Part shown: in pieces, positions 52,951 through 62,346 of the stretch
How positions within the stretch are numbered: position 1 is the first letter of the stretch
Layout of the letters: each line of letters starts with the position of its first letter
Assembly: GCA_902550805.1 (NCBI GenBank)
Contig: CACDAL010000005.1
Coordinates: forward strand, 25,458 to 89,457
Length of the DNA stretch: 64,000 nucleotides
Direction: 5' to 3'
Source of the DNA: an uncultured Pelagibacteraceae bacterium
GTDB taxonomy: Bacteria > Pseudomonadota > Alphaproteobacteria > Pelagibacterales > Pelagibacteraceae
Made by a program: the position numbers and the translations under genes
The notes under the pieces: generated by a model
What the model saw: only the letters and a program-made list of their open reading frames with translations
Told to the model about the DNA's origin: nothing
The model's database searches: none

Positions 52951-54081
52951 ATGATTAAAGAAAAAAAATCATTGAAGGGAAAACTACCTTCAAGACGTAA
53001 GTTCTTTAAAGCTGCTGCCGCAACTGGTGTTGCTGCTGTAGCCGCATCATCTTTAGCTGCTCCGGCTGTTGCTGCTGAAAGAGTAGAAGCTGCAATGGTG
53101 GCTACTTGGCCAAGAGATTTTCCAGGCCTAGGTACAGGTGCACAAAGATTTGCAAAAAGACTAAGCGATATGAGTGATGGGCGTATACAAGTTACTTATT
53201 ATGCTTCAGGAGAAAGAGTAAAAGCATTTGACTCATTTGATGAAGTTGCATCAGGTAACTCGCAAATGTATCATGCTGCAGACTATTACTGGGTTAAAAA
53301 ACACCCAGCTTTTGGATACTTTACAGCATGTCCGTTTGGTTTCACTTACTCAGAAATAAACGCATGGATTCACCATGGCGGAGGACAACAGCTTTGGGAC
53401 GAACTATGTGATGATTATGGAACTCAAAGTTTTATTGCTGGTAACACAGGAGTTCAAATGGGTGGTTGGTTTAATAAAAAAATTAGATCAGCTAATGACT
53501 TTAAAGGTTTAAAAATGCGTATGCCTGGATTAGGTGGACAAGTTCTTGGAAAACTTGGTGGTTCTCCAATCTCACTTCCTGGTGGACAAATTTATGAAAA
53601 CCTTGTTTCAGGTGCAATTGATGCAACTGAATGGGTAGGTCCTTGGAATGATGAAGCTATGAAGTTCCATGAAGCTGCTAAATACTATTACTATCCTGGT
53701 ATGCACGAACCTGGTTCGATGTTAGCATGTGGTGTTAACAAGTCATGGTTTACAAGCTTAACAAAATCAGATCAAATGACAATTAAAACTGCGTGTGCTT
53801 GGGCAGATGAAGTTACGATGGCAGAGTATAATGCTAAAAATGGTGCTGCATTAGCTCGTCTAGTAAATGATCATGGTGTTAAACTTGAGAAATTTAATGA
53901 TAAAGTTTATGATGCATTTGCTAAAGGTGCTGCAGAAGTTTATGAAGAAGTGCAAGCACATAGTGATCTTGCAGCTAGAACTCATGCGGCTTTCGTTAAA
54001 GCTCGTAAAGAAATTGGTGCTTGGACTAACTTGTCTGATTCACCATATATTCAACAAAGAAATAGAGCTTTAGGAATATAA
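52951..54081 (+). CDS. TRAP transporter substrate-binding protein (DctP family), Tat-type signal
   Basis: SRRKFFKAAAATGVAAVAASSLAAPAVAA leader; MRMPGLGGQVLGKLGGSPISLPGGQIYENLVSGAIDATEW. Confidence 0.95.
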   Translation: MIKEKKSLKGKLPSRRKFFKAAAATGVAAVAASSLAAPAVAAERVEAAMVATWPRDFPGLGTGAQRFAKRLSDMSDGRIQVTYYASGERVKAFDSFDEVASGNSQMYHAADYYWVKKHPAFGYFTACPFGFTYSEINAWIHHGGGQQLWDELCDDYGTQSFIAGNTGVQMGGWFNKKIRSANDFKGLKMRMPGLGGQVLGKLGGSPISLPGGQIYENLVSGAIDATEWVGPWNDEAMKFHEAAKYYYYPGMHEPGSMLACGVNKSWFTSLTKSDQMTIKTACAWADEVTMAEYNAKNGAALARLVNDHGVKLEKFNDKVYDAFAKGAAEVYEEVQAHSDLAARTHAAFVKARKEIGAWTNLSDSPYIQQRNRALGI

Positions 54082-54107
54082 TAATAAACTAGAGTAAAAT
54101 TTGATAT

Positions 54108-54137
54108 AAGGGCCCTTTATTAAGGGCCCTTTATTTT
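54108..54137 (+). terminator. Hairpin plus T-rich tail between dctP and dctQ
   Basis: AAGGGCCC-tttattaa-GGGCCCTT followed by TATTTT. Confidence 0.8.
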
Positions 54138-54168
54138 AGAGACTTTAATTAAATAGAATTTTTATTTT

Positions 54169-55152
54169 ATGGTTACAAAAAACAACTTACCGATATTGAT
54201 TAGAATATTTAGTTTTTCAATATTAGCTATAACTTTTGTTTTTTTAATCAATAATGTTTTAACCATTTGGTTTGATTGGCCTGGGATTAAACAGTTATTT
54301 TCACAATATGGTTTATTTGGATTTAAAAAATTAAGCAAACCTGTGGAGGGATCAGTACTAACTTTTGCTTTTATACAATTATTTTTTTATTTTATTTCAG
54401 TATTATTAGTAATTTTTTATGTATTTAAATCTATTAACCGAACTTTAGAATCCGATGCAGAAATTCTTACTAAATTTACAGCTTATATTATTCGTTCATC
54501 TTTTTGGGCAGTTTTGATTGTTGGAATTGCAGATGCAATAGTTTCATTTATGGTTGTTGAAAAATTAACTGGTCCAATCTTAGGTGAATATTTGAGAGTA
54601 AAATTAGTTATTCCAAACTTTAGAATTACTTATGTTCATTTTCCTTTAATATTAATTTCATTTGTAGTTGGATATTTTACAAGAACTATTGGTTTTATTT
54701 GGTTGGCTGTTTTAGTAGTTGGTAGTGAGTTTTCAATTGTTATATCTAGATTTATATTTGAGTATGAACAGGCTTTTCAAGGAGATTTAGTTCGTTTTTG
54801 GTATTCTGCCCTTTATCTTTTTGCCAGCGCCTATGCTTTAATGCATGAAGGCCATGTAAGAGTAGACGTTTTGTACACTGGTTTTAGTGAACGAAAAAAA
54901 GCTTGGACAAATTCTATGGGATCATTGGTATTAGGAATTCCACTTTGTCTTATTGTTATATTTTTGGGAATGGTTAATAAAGCGAGTATTATCAATGGTC
55001 CAGTAATTTCATTTGAAATTACACAGCAAGGCTCCAATGGATTATATTTGCTTTATTTAATGGCAATATATCTAGCTGTATTTGCCGTAACCATGTTAAC
55101 CCAATTTACTAGTTATTTTATGAGTAGCAGTCATAAGCTTTTAAAAAATTAA
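54169..55152 (+). CDS. TRAP transporter small permease (DctQ), enlarged
   Basis: Multi-TM; FQGDLVRFWYSALYLFASAYALMHEGHVRVDVLYTGFSERKKAWTNSMGSL. Confidence 0.88.
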   Translation: MVTKNNLPILIRIFSFSILAITFVFLINNVLTIWFDWPGIKQLFSQYGLFGFKKLSKPVEGSVLTFAFIQLFFYFISVLLVIFYVFKSINRTLESDAEILTKFTAYIIRSSFWAVLIVGIADAIVSFMVVEKLTGPILGEYLRVKLVIPNFRITYVHFPLILISFVVGYFTRTIGFIWLAVLVVGSEFSIVISRFIFEYEQAFQGDLVRFWYSALYLFASAYALMHEGHVRVDVLYTGFSERKKAWTNSMGSLVLGIPLCLIVIFLGMVNKASIINGPVISFEITQQGSNGLYLLYLMAIYLAVFAVTMLTQFTSYFMSSSHKLLKN

Positions 55153-55155
55153 ATT

Positions 55156-57807
55156 ATGGAACATCTATTTTTAACTATACTTGTATTAATAATGATAGCA
55201 GCGTTAGCATCTGGTTTCCCAGTTGCTTTTGCACTACCTGGTTCAGCTATTATTGCAATAGGTCTTGCAGCTTTTTTTGGATATCTTTTTGAAGAAAATG
55301 TGAGCGCTTATTTTGCAACTGATGGTCCTATAGAATGGTTAACAGCGGGGATAACAAACTTCCGGAGTAATTATTGGGATGTAGAAACAGATACTTTAAT
55401 TGCAATACCTTTGTTTATTTTTATGGGAATTATGTTGCAAAAATCTAAAATCGCAGAAGATCTTTTAGTAACAATGGGTCAATTATTTGGACCTATCCCT
55501 GGAGGACTTGGAATTTCAGTAATTTTTGTTGGAGCATTGCTTGCAGCAACTACAGGTATAGTTGGAGCAACAGTAATTGCAATGGGTCTAATCTCTTTGC
55601 CTACTATGTTGAATAATAAATATGATAGAAGTCTTGCAAGCGGAATTGTCTGTTCATCAGGAACGCTTGGTCAAATAATACCTCCATCAATTGTTTTAAT
55701 TATTATAGCTGATCAATTAGCCAGCGCATCTGATGTTGCTAATACAATTAGACAAGCAGATTATAAATTAATTACCGGAGAGTTTAATATGCCCGGTGAA
55801 TTTAGAGTTGGATCTACAAGTGCTGGAGATATGTTTCTAGGCGCATTGTTACCAGGATTAGTCTTAGTTGGTTTATACATGTTGTACGTATTTGTATTTG
55901 CAAGAATAAATCCTAAATCAGCTCCTCCTGTTCCATTTAAAGGTAAATTTGATTTTAAATTTTGGGTCAAGGTTATCATGGTAATAATTCCTCCGCTTGC
56001 ATTAATTTTTGCTGTTCTTGGATCTATATTAATGGGTATAGCAACTGTAAACCAAGCTGGTTCTATTGGTGCAATAGGAGCAACTATAATGGCTGGTTAT
56101 CGTCTTCACCAAGGCAGGAAAGATGCTTTTTATCCATTGATAATAACTGTTATATCTTTAATTCCAATTTTTATAATTTCAAAAAATTATAATTTAAACA
56201 TTAAAGCTTTAGAAACTAGAGACTTAGGTGCAATTCTTGTAACAGGTTTTTTTACTATAATATTTATAATTGGGATTGTTTGGAGTTTTTGGAGATCTTA
56301 CAAAATTGATAATGTTTTAAAAGAAGTTGTTACAGAAACTTGTGTAACAACATCGATGGTATTTATAATTCTTCTGGGAGCAGCGATGCTAACATCAGGC
56401 TTCAGAGCTTTTGGTGGTGAAGAATTAGTAAGAGATTTTTTACAAGATTTACCAGGAGGATTTTGGACACAGTTTATTGTCGTTATGGCAGTAATATTTT
56501 TATTGGGCTTTTTTCTTGATTTTATAGAAATTGCTGTGGTTGTTGTTCCTATTATTGCTCCAATATTGTTAGCCGAAACTGGAGCTAATGTTAGCGCAAT
56601 TTGGTTAGGAGTAATGATTGGTGTTAATTTACAAACTTCTTTTTTAACTCCTCCATTTGGTTTTGCATTATTTTATTTAAAAGGAGTTGCACCCAAGTTT
56701 GTTACAACTTTAAATATTTGGAAAGGAGTTGTTCCTTTCATAGCATTACAACTTATAGGACTTGGAATTGTAGGCTTTTATCCATCTTTGGTAAATTACT
56801 TACCAGCAAGAACATACCTAACATCTCATGTAGCTCCGCCTCCAATGAATCCCAAGCTTCAAAATTGTTTACAAGAATATAAATTTGATATTTACAATAA
56901 TGAAGAACAAAGAATTAAAGCTTCCATATCAAGCTTTCAATCATTAGTACCAACCGATCTTCCTGTTGATAAACTTGATATTTTTGAGGAACATTTTGAG
57001 AATGCGTTAGGAACTTTTGCTTTAGTAAAAAAACTTCAAAAAACCGAAAAAGAATACAATTTATTTGCTGAAGATTATAGAGATCTTCATTTTAGTGTAA
57101 GAAAAAAACAAAAAAAGATAAGAAAAATAGATAACAGAATAGAAAAATTAAAAGCCGAAATTAGAAATTTAGACAAAGATAATGTGGATGAAAAAAATAA
57201 AATTGAACTTAAAATTGAAGATTACAATTTAAAGATTCAAGAAATATCTAAACAAATTCCTGAGAACTGGACTTCAAAAAATAAAGAATTTGAAATTTTA
57301 CTTAAAGCTAAAAATACTAAAACAAAAAGATATAGAAAAAATGTTGATGAAGCATATGATAACCTAGATCAAATTGCCATGTTTATAAAAGATCATGAAA
57401 AATTAAATGAACTTTCTTCAGATATTATTAGTTTAAAGAAAAATATTGTTAAGGAAGATTATGAAAATTCAATTTCAATTATAGACAGTCTGTTTGAAAA
57501 AATTGGAGAGATTTCAGGAACGGAAGAGTTTGCCAACAGACTAGATGATTTATATTCTTTGATTGATAGTGATGAAAAAGAGCTTAATAAAATTTCAGAT
57601 GCAAATGCAGAAGTTTTTATGTTGTTTGACAAAGAAGTAAAATGGAGAAAAGATGCAGCAGAAAATTTAATGCCAGCACTTGAGAAATATAATTTAGTTA
57701 TAAAGAATAATATAGGCTTAAGACTTCAGTCTCGTTTAACTAAAGAACAGGCAAAATTTGTTGCTAAATGTAATTCAATACATCGCGATATATCTTTAAA
57801 TTTTTAA
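55156..57807 (+). CDS. TRAP transporter large permease (DctM) with long C-terminal coiled-coil extension
   Basis: GALLAATTGIVGATVIAMGLISLPTML, SSGTLGQIIPPSIVLII; after ~aa 560 soluble K/E-rich sequence to aa 883. Confidence 0.93.
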   Translation: MEHLFLTILVLIMIAALASGFPVAFALPGSAIIAIGLAAFFGYLFEENVSAYFATDGPIEWLTAGITNFRSNYWDVETDTLIAIPLFIFMGIMLQKSKIAEDLLVTMGQLFGPIPGGLGISVIFVGALLAATTGIVGATVIAMGLISLPTMLNNKYDRSLASGIVCSSGTLGQIIPPSIVLIIIADQLASASDVANTIRQADYKLITGEFNMPGEFRVGSTSAGDMFLGALLPGLVLVGLYMLYVFVFARINPKSAPPVPFKGKFDFKFWVKVIMVIIPPLALIFAVLGSILMGIATVNQAGSIGAIGATIMAGYRLHQGRKDAFYPLIITVISLIPIFIISKNYNLNIKALETRDLGAILVTGFFTIIFIIGIVWSFWRSYKIDNVLKEVVTETCVTTSMVFIILLGAAMLTSGFRAFGGEELVRDFLQDLPGGFWTQFIVVMAVIFLLGFFLDFIEIAVVVVPIIAPILLAETGANVSAIWLGVMIGVNLQTSFLTPPFGFALFYLKGVAPKFVTTLNIWKGVVPFIALQLIGLGIVGFYPSLVNYLPARTYLTSHVAPPPMNPKLQNCLQEYKFDIYNNEEQRIKASISSFQSLVPTDLPVDKLDIFEEHFENALGTFALVKKLQKTEKEYNLFAEDYRDLHFSVRKKQKKIRKIDNRIEKLKAEIRNLDKDNVDEKNKIELKIEDYNLKIQEISKQIPENWTSKNKEFEILLKAKNTKTKRYRKNVDEAYDNLDQIAMFIKDHEKLNELSSDIISLKKNIVKEDYENSISIIDSLFEKIGEISGTEEFANRLDDLYSLIDSDEKELNKISDANAEVFMLFDKEVKWRKDAAENLMPALEKYNLVIKNNIGLRLQSRLTKEQAKFVAKCNSIHRDISLNF

Positions 57808-57816
57808 AGTTATTAA

Positions 57817-59034
57817 ATGGACAAATATATTTTATCGACCAAGAAGGCCGTTTTGGTCTTTTTTGTTTTTGCCTGTGGATATTTTTTATCATGTCTTTTA
57901 AGGGCTATTACTGCAACTTTATCACCACTGCTTTCTTCAGAATTTAATTTATTGGCAGGAGATCTTGGTTTATTAGCAGGAGGATATTTTTTAGGATTTG
58001 CTTCAATGCAAATACCATTGGGATATTTATTAGACAAACATGGGCCAAAGAAAATTGTTTCTGCATTTTTATTAATTGCAATTGTTGGAACAGGATCATT
58101 TGCTTTAGCTCAAAGTTTTACAGGTTTATTAATTTCAAGAGTTTTTATTGGAATAGGTGTTAGTGCTTGCTTAATGGGACCTTTAACGGGTTACAGAATT
58201 TGGTTTGATGATAAGTATCAACAAAGAGCCAATTCTTGGATGCTGATGATAGCTTCTACTGGGTTTGTTTTTTCAACATTACCTGTACAAATTTTACTAC
58301 CAATATTTGGATGGAGATGGATATTTGGAGGAATAACTTTTTTAATATTATTAGTTATTGTCTTAACATTAATTTTTATTCCATCTTGGGGAAATAATAA
58401 TAACGATCAAGAACAAAATAATGCTGGATCATTATCAGATGTTTGGAAAAATAAATTTTTTAGAAGCACAATACCACTCGGATTATTTAATTATGGAGGA
58501 ATGATTGCCGTTCAGACTTTATGGGCTGGACCATGGATGGTAAGAGTTTCTGGATACGATCCTTTAGAAAGTGCCACGGGCCTTTTCTGGATAAATACAA
58601 CAATGTTGATTGCATTCTTAACTTGGGGTTATTTTCTTCCCAAATTTAGAAAATACGGTCTAGAGGCAGTTAAACTAATGAAGTATGGATTGCCAATAAG
58701 TTATTTAGCTTTACTTGTGATAATATTTTCTGGAGAAAATGCTGGAGCAATACATTTTACAATTTATATACTAACTTCAATTGTATTAACCTTAACTCAA
58801 CCAGCTGTAGCAATGTCTTTTTCAACTAGTATGGCTGGAAAATCATTAACTTCATTTAATTTACTTATTTTTTTAGGTACCTTTATAATGCAGTGGGGTA
58901 TTGGATTGGTAATTGATCTTTCCCAATTTCTTGGAAAAGGAGAAACTCAAAGTTTTCAAATATCATTTTTTGTTTATTTTATAATTTGTGTGCTGTGTTA
59001 TTTATATTTTGTATTAAATAATAAAAATGAATAA
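57817..59034 (+). CDS. MFS transporter
   Basis: 12-TM-like ORF; GYLLDKHGPKKIV motif A-like, RVFIGIGVSACLMGPLTGYRIWF. Confidence 0.9.
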   Translation: MDKYILSTKKAVLVFFVFACGYFLSCLLRAITATLSPLLSSEFNLLAGDLGLLAGGYFLGFASMQIPLGYLLDKHGPKKIVSAFLLIAIVGTGSFALAQSFTGLLISRVFIGIGVSACLMGPLTGYRIWFDDKYQQRANSWMLMIASTGFVFSTLPVQILLPIFGWRWIFGGITFLILLVIVLTLIFIPSWGNNNNDQEQNNAGSLSDVWKNKFFRSTIPLGLFNYGGMIAVQTLWAGPWMVRVSGYDPLESATGLFWINTTMLIAFLTWGYFLPKFRKYGLEAVKLMKYGLPISYLALLVIIFSGENAGAIHFTIYILTSIVLTLTQPAVAMSFSTSMAGKSLTSFNLLIFLGTFIMQWGIGLVIDLSQFLGKGETQSFQISFFVYFIICVLCYLYFVLNNKNE

Positions 59035-59842
59035 TAAAAAAATGTATAATTTGTTTTTAGTTAGTTTAGTAATTATAGTTTATTTATTAGTTACAATTTC
59101 ACTATATATTTTTCAAAGAAGTCTTTTATATCATCCAGCAGAAAATAACTATTCTGGGGACAAATTAACTGTAAATATTGAAAAAGTAAAAATTACTACT
59201 GAGGATGATATCGAATTATTAGCCTGGTATCACAATAAAGATATTAAGAAATATAAAACCATTCTTTACCTACATGGTAATGCTGGTTCACTAGAAAATA
59301 GAATACATAAAATTAATCATTTTAAAGATATGAATATTAATTTTTTATTAATTGCTTGGAGAGGATTTAATGGCAACTTAGGAAAACCTACAGAGCAAGG
59401 CCTTTATCAAGATGCAAAAAGCGCTGTTAAATGGTTAATGAATAAAGGTATTAGTGAAGATAATATTATAATTTATGGTGAGTCACTTGGTACTGGAGTT
59501 GCGACCGAAATTTCACAGAAAAAAAATTTTGCAGGTGTAATTTTAGAATCGCCTTTTACCTCAATGATAGCAGCCGGAAAATCTAAATATCCAATATTTC
59601 CAATTAAATTACTTCTTAAAGATAAATACGAAAGTGATAAGAAAATAAAAAATATTATGTCTCCAATATTAGTTATGCATGGTGAGGCAGATAAAATAGT
59701 TCCATTTTGGATGGGTGAGAAGATTTTTCAAATGGCAAATGAACCTAAATATTCTTATTTCTCAAAATATGACGATCATATGATGGAATTTAATGATGAG
59801 TTAATTAATTCCATAAAATCATTTTTAGAAAGTTTAAATTAG
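59027..59842 (+). CDS. Alpha/beta hydrolase (BEM46-like)
   Basis: LLYHPAENNY, LYLHGNAGSLENR, IYGESLGTGVATE, LVMHGEADKIVPF. Confidence 0.93.
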   Translation: MNNKKMYNLFLVSLVIIVYLLVTISLYIFQRSLLYHPAENNYSGDKLTVNIEKVKITTEDDIELLAWYHNKDIKKYKTILYLHGNAGSLENRIHKINHFKDMNINFLLIAWRGFNGNLGKPTEQGLYQDAKSAVKWLMNKGISEDNIIIYGESLGTGVATEISQKKNFAGVILESPFTSMIAAGKSKYPIFPIKLLLKDKYESDKKIKNIMSPILVMHGEADKIVPFWMGEKIFQMANEPKYSYFSKYDDHMMEFNDELINSIKSFLESLN

Positions 59843-59891
59843 GACACAATTTAAACAAATCCTTATCATTTTTATTTAATAATTTTTTATT

Positions 59892-60461
59892 ATGAAAAAA
59901 TTAATATTAGTTATTTTTATTTTAATTTATCCAAATTTTTCTTTTTCAGAAATAAGTGAAATAAACTATGAAAAATATTTTTACATAGGAAAGATGAAAT
60001 CTTATCATGACAAGTTTACTTTATACTTTAAAACAAGAGAAAAAGCTGTTTTGGCAAGAGGCCAAAACTCAAACTATATTACTGATTATCCTCAGGATTT
60101 ATATATTTATGATCATTCTACAAAAAAAGAATTGCCTTTAATTTCCTATGAGTGGTTTCCTAAAAAAGCTAAAAGATTTTCAAGCAATTATAAATATCCA
60201 GTATTTCCTGAAGATTTTGCTTACTATTTGCTAAATGACAACAATACTTTAATTCTTGTTAGCGCATTCAAAAATTATAATCAAAATTTAATCTTCGATA
60301 TAAAAAATAAAGAACTTAAAGTTCAAAAAAGTCGTGGAAAATTGGATTTTATAATTTCTACATATGCACAAAGTTGTGGTCACAAATCTCTAAAAAATAA
60401 TTTTGAGTGTGAGATTTATAAACCTTTGATCTCTAAAAATTTACTTAATTCAATTGAGTAA
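59892..60461 (+). CDS. Hypothetical secreted protein
   Basis: ORF with N-terminal signal peptide; no family recognised. Confidence 0.6.
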   Translation: MKKLILVIFILIYPNFSFSEISEINYEKYFYIGKMKSYHDKFTLYFKTREKAVLARGQNSNYITDYPQDLYIYDHSTKKELPLISYEWFPKKAKRFSSNYKYPVFPEDFAYYLLNDNNTLILVSAFKNYNQNLIFDIKNKELKVQKSRGKLDFIISTYAQSCGHKSLKNNFECEIYKPLISKNLLNSIE

Positions 60462-61362
60462 ATGCATCTGCAAATTGTTCTGCATTAAAAATTTGTAAAT
60501 CATCTTCTTTTTCACCCAGTCCCAAACCTACAATTGGCACTTTGTGCTTTTTAGAAATTGCAATTAAGACTCCTCCTTTTGCTGTTCCGTCTAATTTTGT
60601 CATAATTAGTCCTGTTAAAGGTATAATTTTATTAAATTCTTCTAACTGATTAATTATATTCTGACCTGATGTTGCGTCCAAAACCAAAATTACTTCATGA
60701 GGAGCAGTTTCGTCGCTTTTTTTTATTACATTTGCAATTTTTTTAAATTCATCCATAAGATTTTTTTTATTTTGTAACCTTCCAGCCGTATCAATAAGAA
60801 CTTGATTAATATTATTATTTTTTGCGTGTTCTAATGCTTTGTAAGCAACTGAAGCTGGATCTGAGCCTGGGTTAGATTTAATTAAGGTAGCATTGACTTT
60901 TTCAGCCCATTTTTCTAATTGATCAATTGCTGCAGCTCTAAATGTATCACAAGCAGAAAATAATACTTTGTTATTATTTTCGGTAAATATTTTTCCAATT
61001 TTACCAATTGTAGTTGTTTTTCCTACTCCATTAACTCCTGATACTAAAATAACATTTAAGTTATTTTTTTTTTCAAAAAATTTCTTTTTTTCCAAAGGTT
61101 GCATTAGCTCAACGATGTATTCTTTTAAAATTTTATTTACTTCAGAGACGGGATCTTCTTTTGGATCAATTTTTCTTTGGGCAATTATATCTTTTATTTC
61201 TGAGGCAGCATCAATACCCACATCTGAACTTATTAAGAATTCTTCAATTTTATCTAGTGTGTTGTCATCTATTTCTTTTTTAACTATTATTTCTCTTAAT
61301 CCAGATGCAATATTATTTGCGCTTTTTTTAAAACCTAATTTAAATTTTTCAAAAATTCCCAT
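60445..61362 (-). CDS. ftsY: Signal recognition particle receptor FtsY
   Basis: SGVNGVGKTTTIGKIG, DTFRAAAIDQLEKWA, DTAGRLQNKKNLMDE. Confidence 0.97.
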   Translation of the reverse strand: MGIFEKFKLGFKKSANNIASGLREIIVKKEIDDNTLDKIEEFLISSDVGIDAASEIKDIIAQRKIDPKEDPVSEVNKILKEYIVELMQPLEKKKFFEKKNNLNVILVSGVNGVGKTTTIGKIGKIFTENNNKVLFSACDTFRAAAIDQLEKWAEKVNATLIKSNPGSDPASVAYKALEHAKNNNINQVLIDTAGRLQNKKNLMDEFKKIANVIKKSDETAPHEVILVLDATSGQNIINQLEEFNKIIPLTGLIMTKLDGTAKGGVLIAISKKHKVPIVGLGLGEKEDDLQIFNAEQFADAFTQLN

Positions 61363-62186
61363 TATATATTAATTATAATTTCTTTAATTTCCGAGACAGG
61401 ACCTTTCATGCTTATATTTTTTTTTTTATCTATACTAATTAATAGTTTGCCAGTACTAAATTCGATTTCGGTTTTTGAATTAGCAAGATTTTCTATATTT
61501 GCAGCAACAGCAGTTGCACACGCAGCTGTTCCGCAGGCTTTAGTTAAGCCAGCTCCTCTTTCCCAAACTTTTACTTTTATTAAATCAGAATTAATTTTTT
61601 TCGCCAAAGTAACATTACATTTTTCAGGAAATAATTCATGGTTTTCAATTTCTGGGCCAATTTTTTCAAGTTTAAATTTTTCAATATTTTCTACAAAAAA
61701 AATAACATGAGGATTCCCAACATTAACGGCTATTCCACCAATAAATTCTTTATTCTCATCATCAATTAATTTTAAATTTAGATTTTTTGTATCAGAATCT
61801 TTTCTTAATGGTATTTCATTCCATTTCATTGTTGGTAAACCAATCGTTGTTTCTACTTGATTATTATCAAGAATTATAGATTTTAGAATTTTTGAGTTTA
61901 CCGATAGGTTTATCTCTTTTTTATTATTTTCATTTGACAATAGATAAGCAACACATCTTGTCCCATTTCCACATGCTTCTGATTTACTTCCATCTGAATT
62001 ATAAAACTCTAATTCCGCATCTGAATTATTCTCTTTTTTAATAAATATTAGTTGGTCACATCCTATAAATTTACGGTCACAAATCTTAATAATTTGATCA
62101 TTAGATAAAGTGATATTTTTTGTTCTTTGATCAATGATTACAAAATCATTACCTAACCCGTCCATTTTAATAGCTTTAAATTCCAT
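61362..62186 (-). CDS. dapF: Diaminopimelate epimerase
   Basis: MDGLGNDFVIID, SDGSKSEACGNGTRC, ERGAGLTKACGTAACA. Confidence 0.97.
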   Translation of the reverse strand: MEFKAIKMDGLGNDFVIIDQRTKNITLSNDQIIKICDRKFIGCDQLIFIKKENNSDAELEFYNSDGSKSEACGNGTRCVAYLLSNENNKKEINLSVNSKILKSIILDNNQVETTIGLPTMKWNEIPLRKDSDTKNLNLKLIDDENKEFIGGIAVNVGNPHVIFFVENIEKFKLEKIGPEIENHELFPEKCNVTLAKKINSDLIKVKVWERGAGLTKACGTAACATAVAANIENLANSKTEIEFSTGKLLISIDKKKNISMKGPVSEIKEIIINI

Positions 62187-62237
62187 ATAAACAAATACTT
62201 AACTTATTTATTGACTTTTTGAACCTCTATTATAGTT

Positions 62238-62340
62238 TATCGCCGTTTCCGCAAAATGCAGCAATTTGCGGTGTCTTTGGTTACAAAGAGATCGACATCA
62301 GTCAGCGAGGTTTCGCCCACTGGTGCGATACTTGCTGTGT
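62238..62340 (+). ncRNA. Candidate structured RNA / leader upstream of ffh
   Basis: 51/100 G+C at 62241-62340 in a very AT-rich window; three perfect or near-perfect hairpins (62249-62271, 62274-62289, 62291-62329). Confidence 0.6.
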
Positions 62341-62346
62341 AAAATT

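Noticed and set aside
62238-62340. 4.5S SRP RNA (ffs)
   Set aside because: Location next to ffh is tempting but I do not see the conserved GGAAGCAGCC/GGCAG apical motif on either strand
62266-62346. N-terminal extension of Ffh (MRCLWLQRDRHQSARFRPLVRYLLCKI)
   Set aside because: Ffh conserved start is MFENL at 62347; the extension is the GC-rich structured spacer read through
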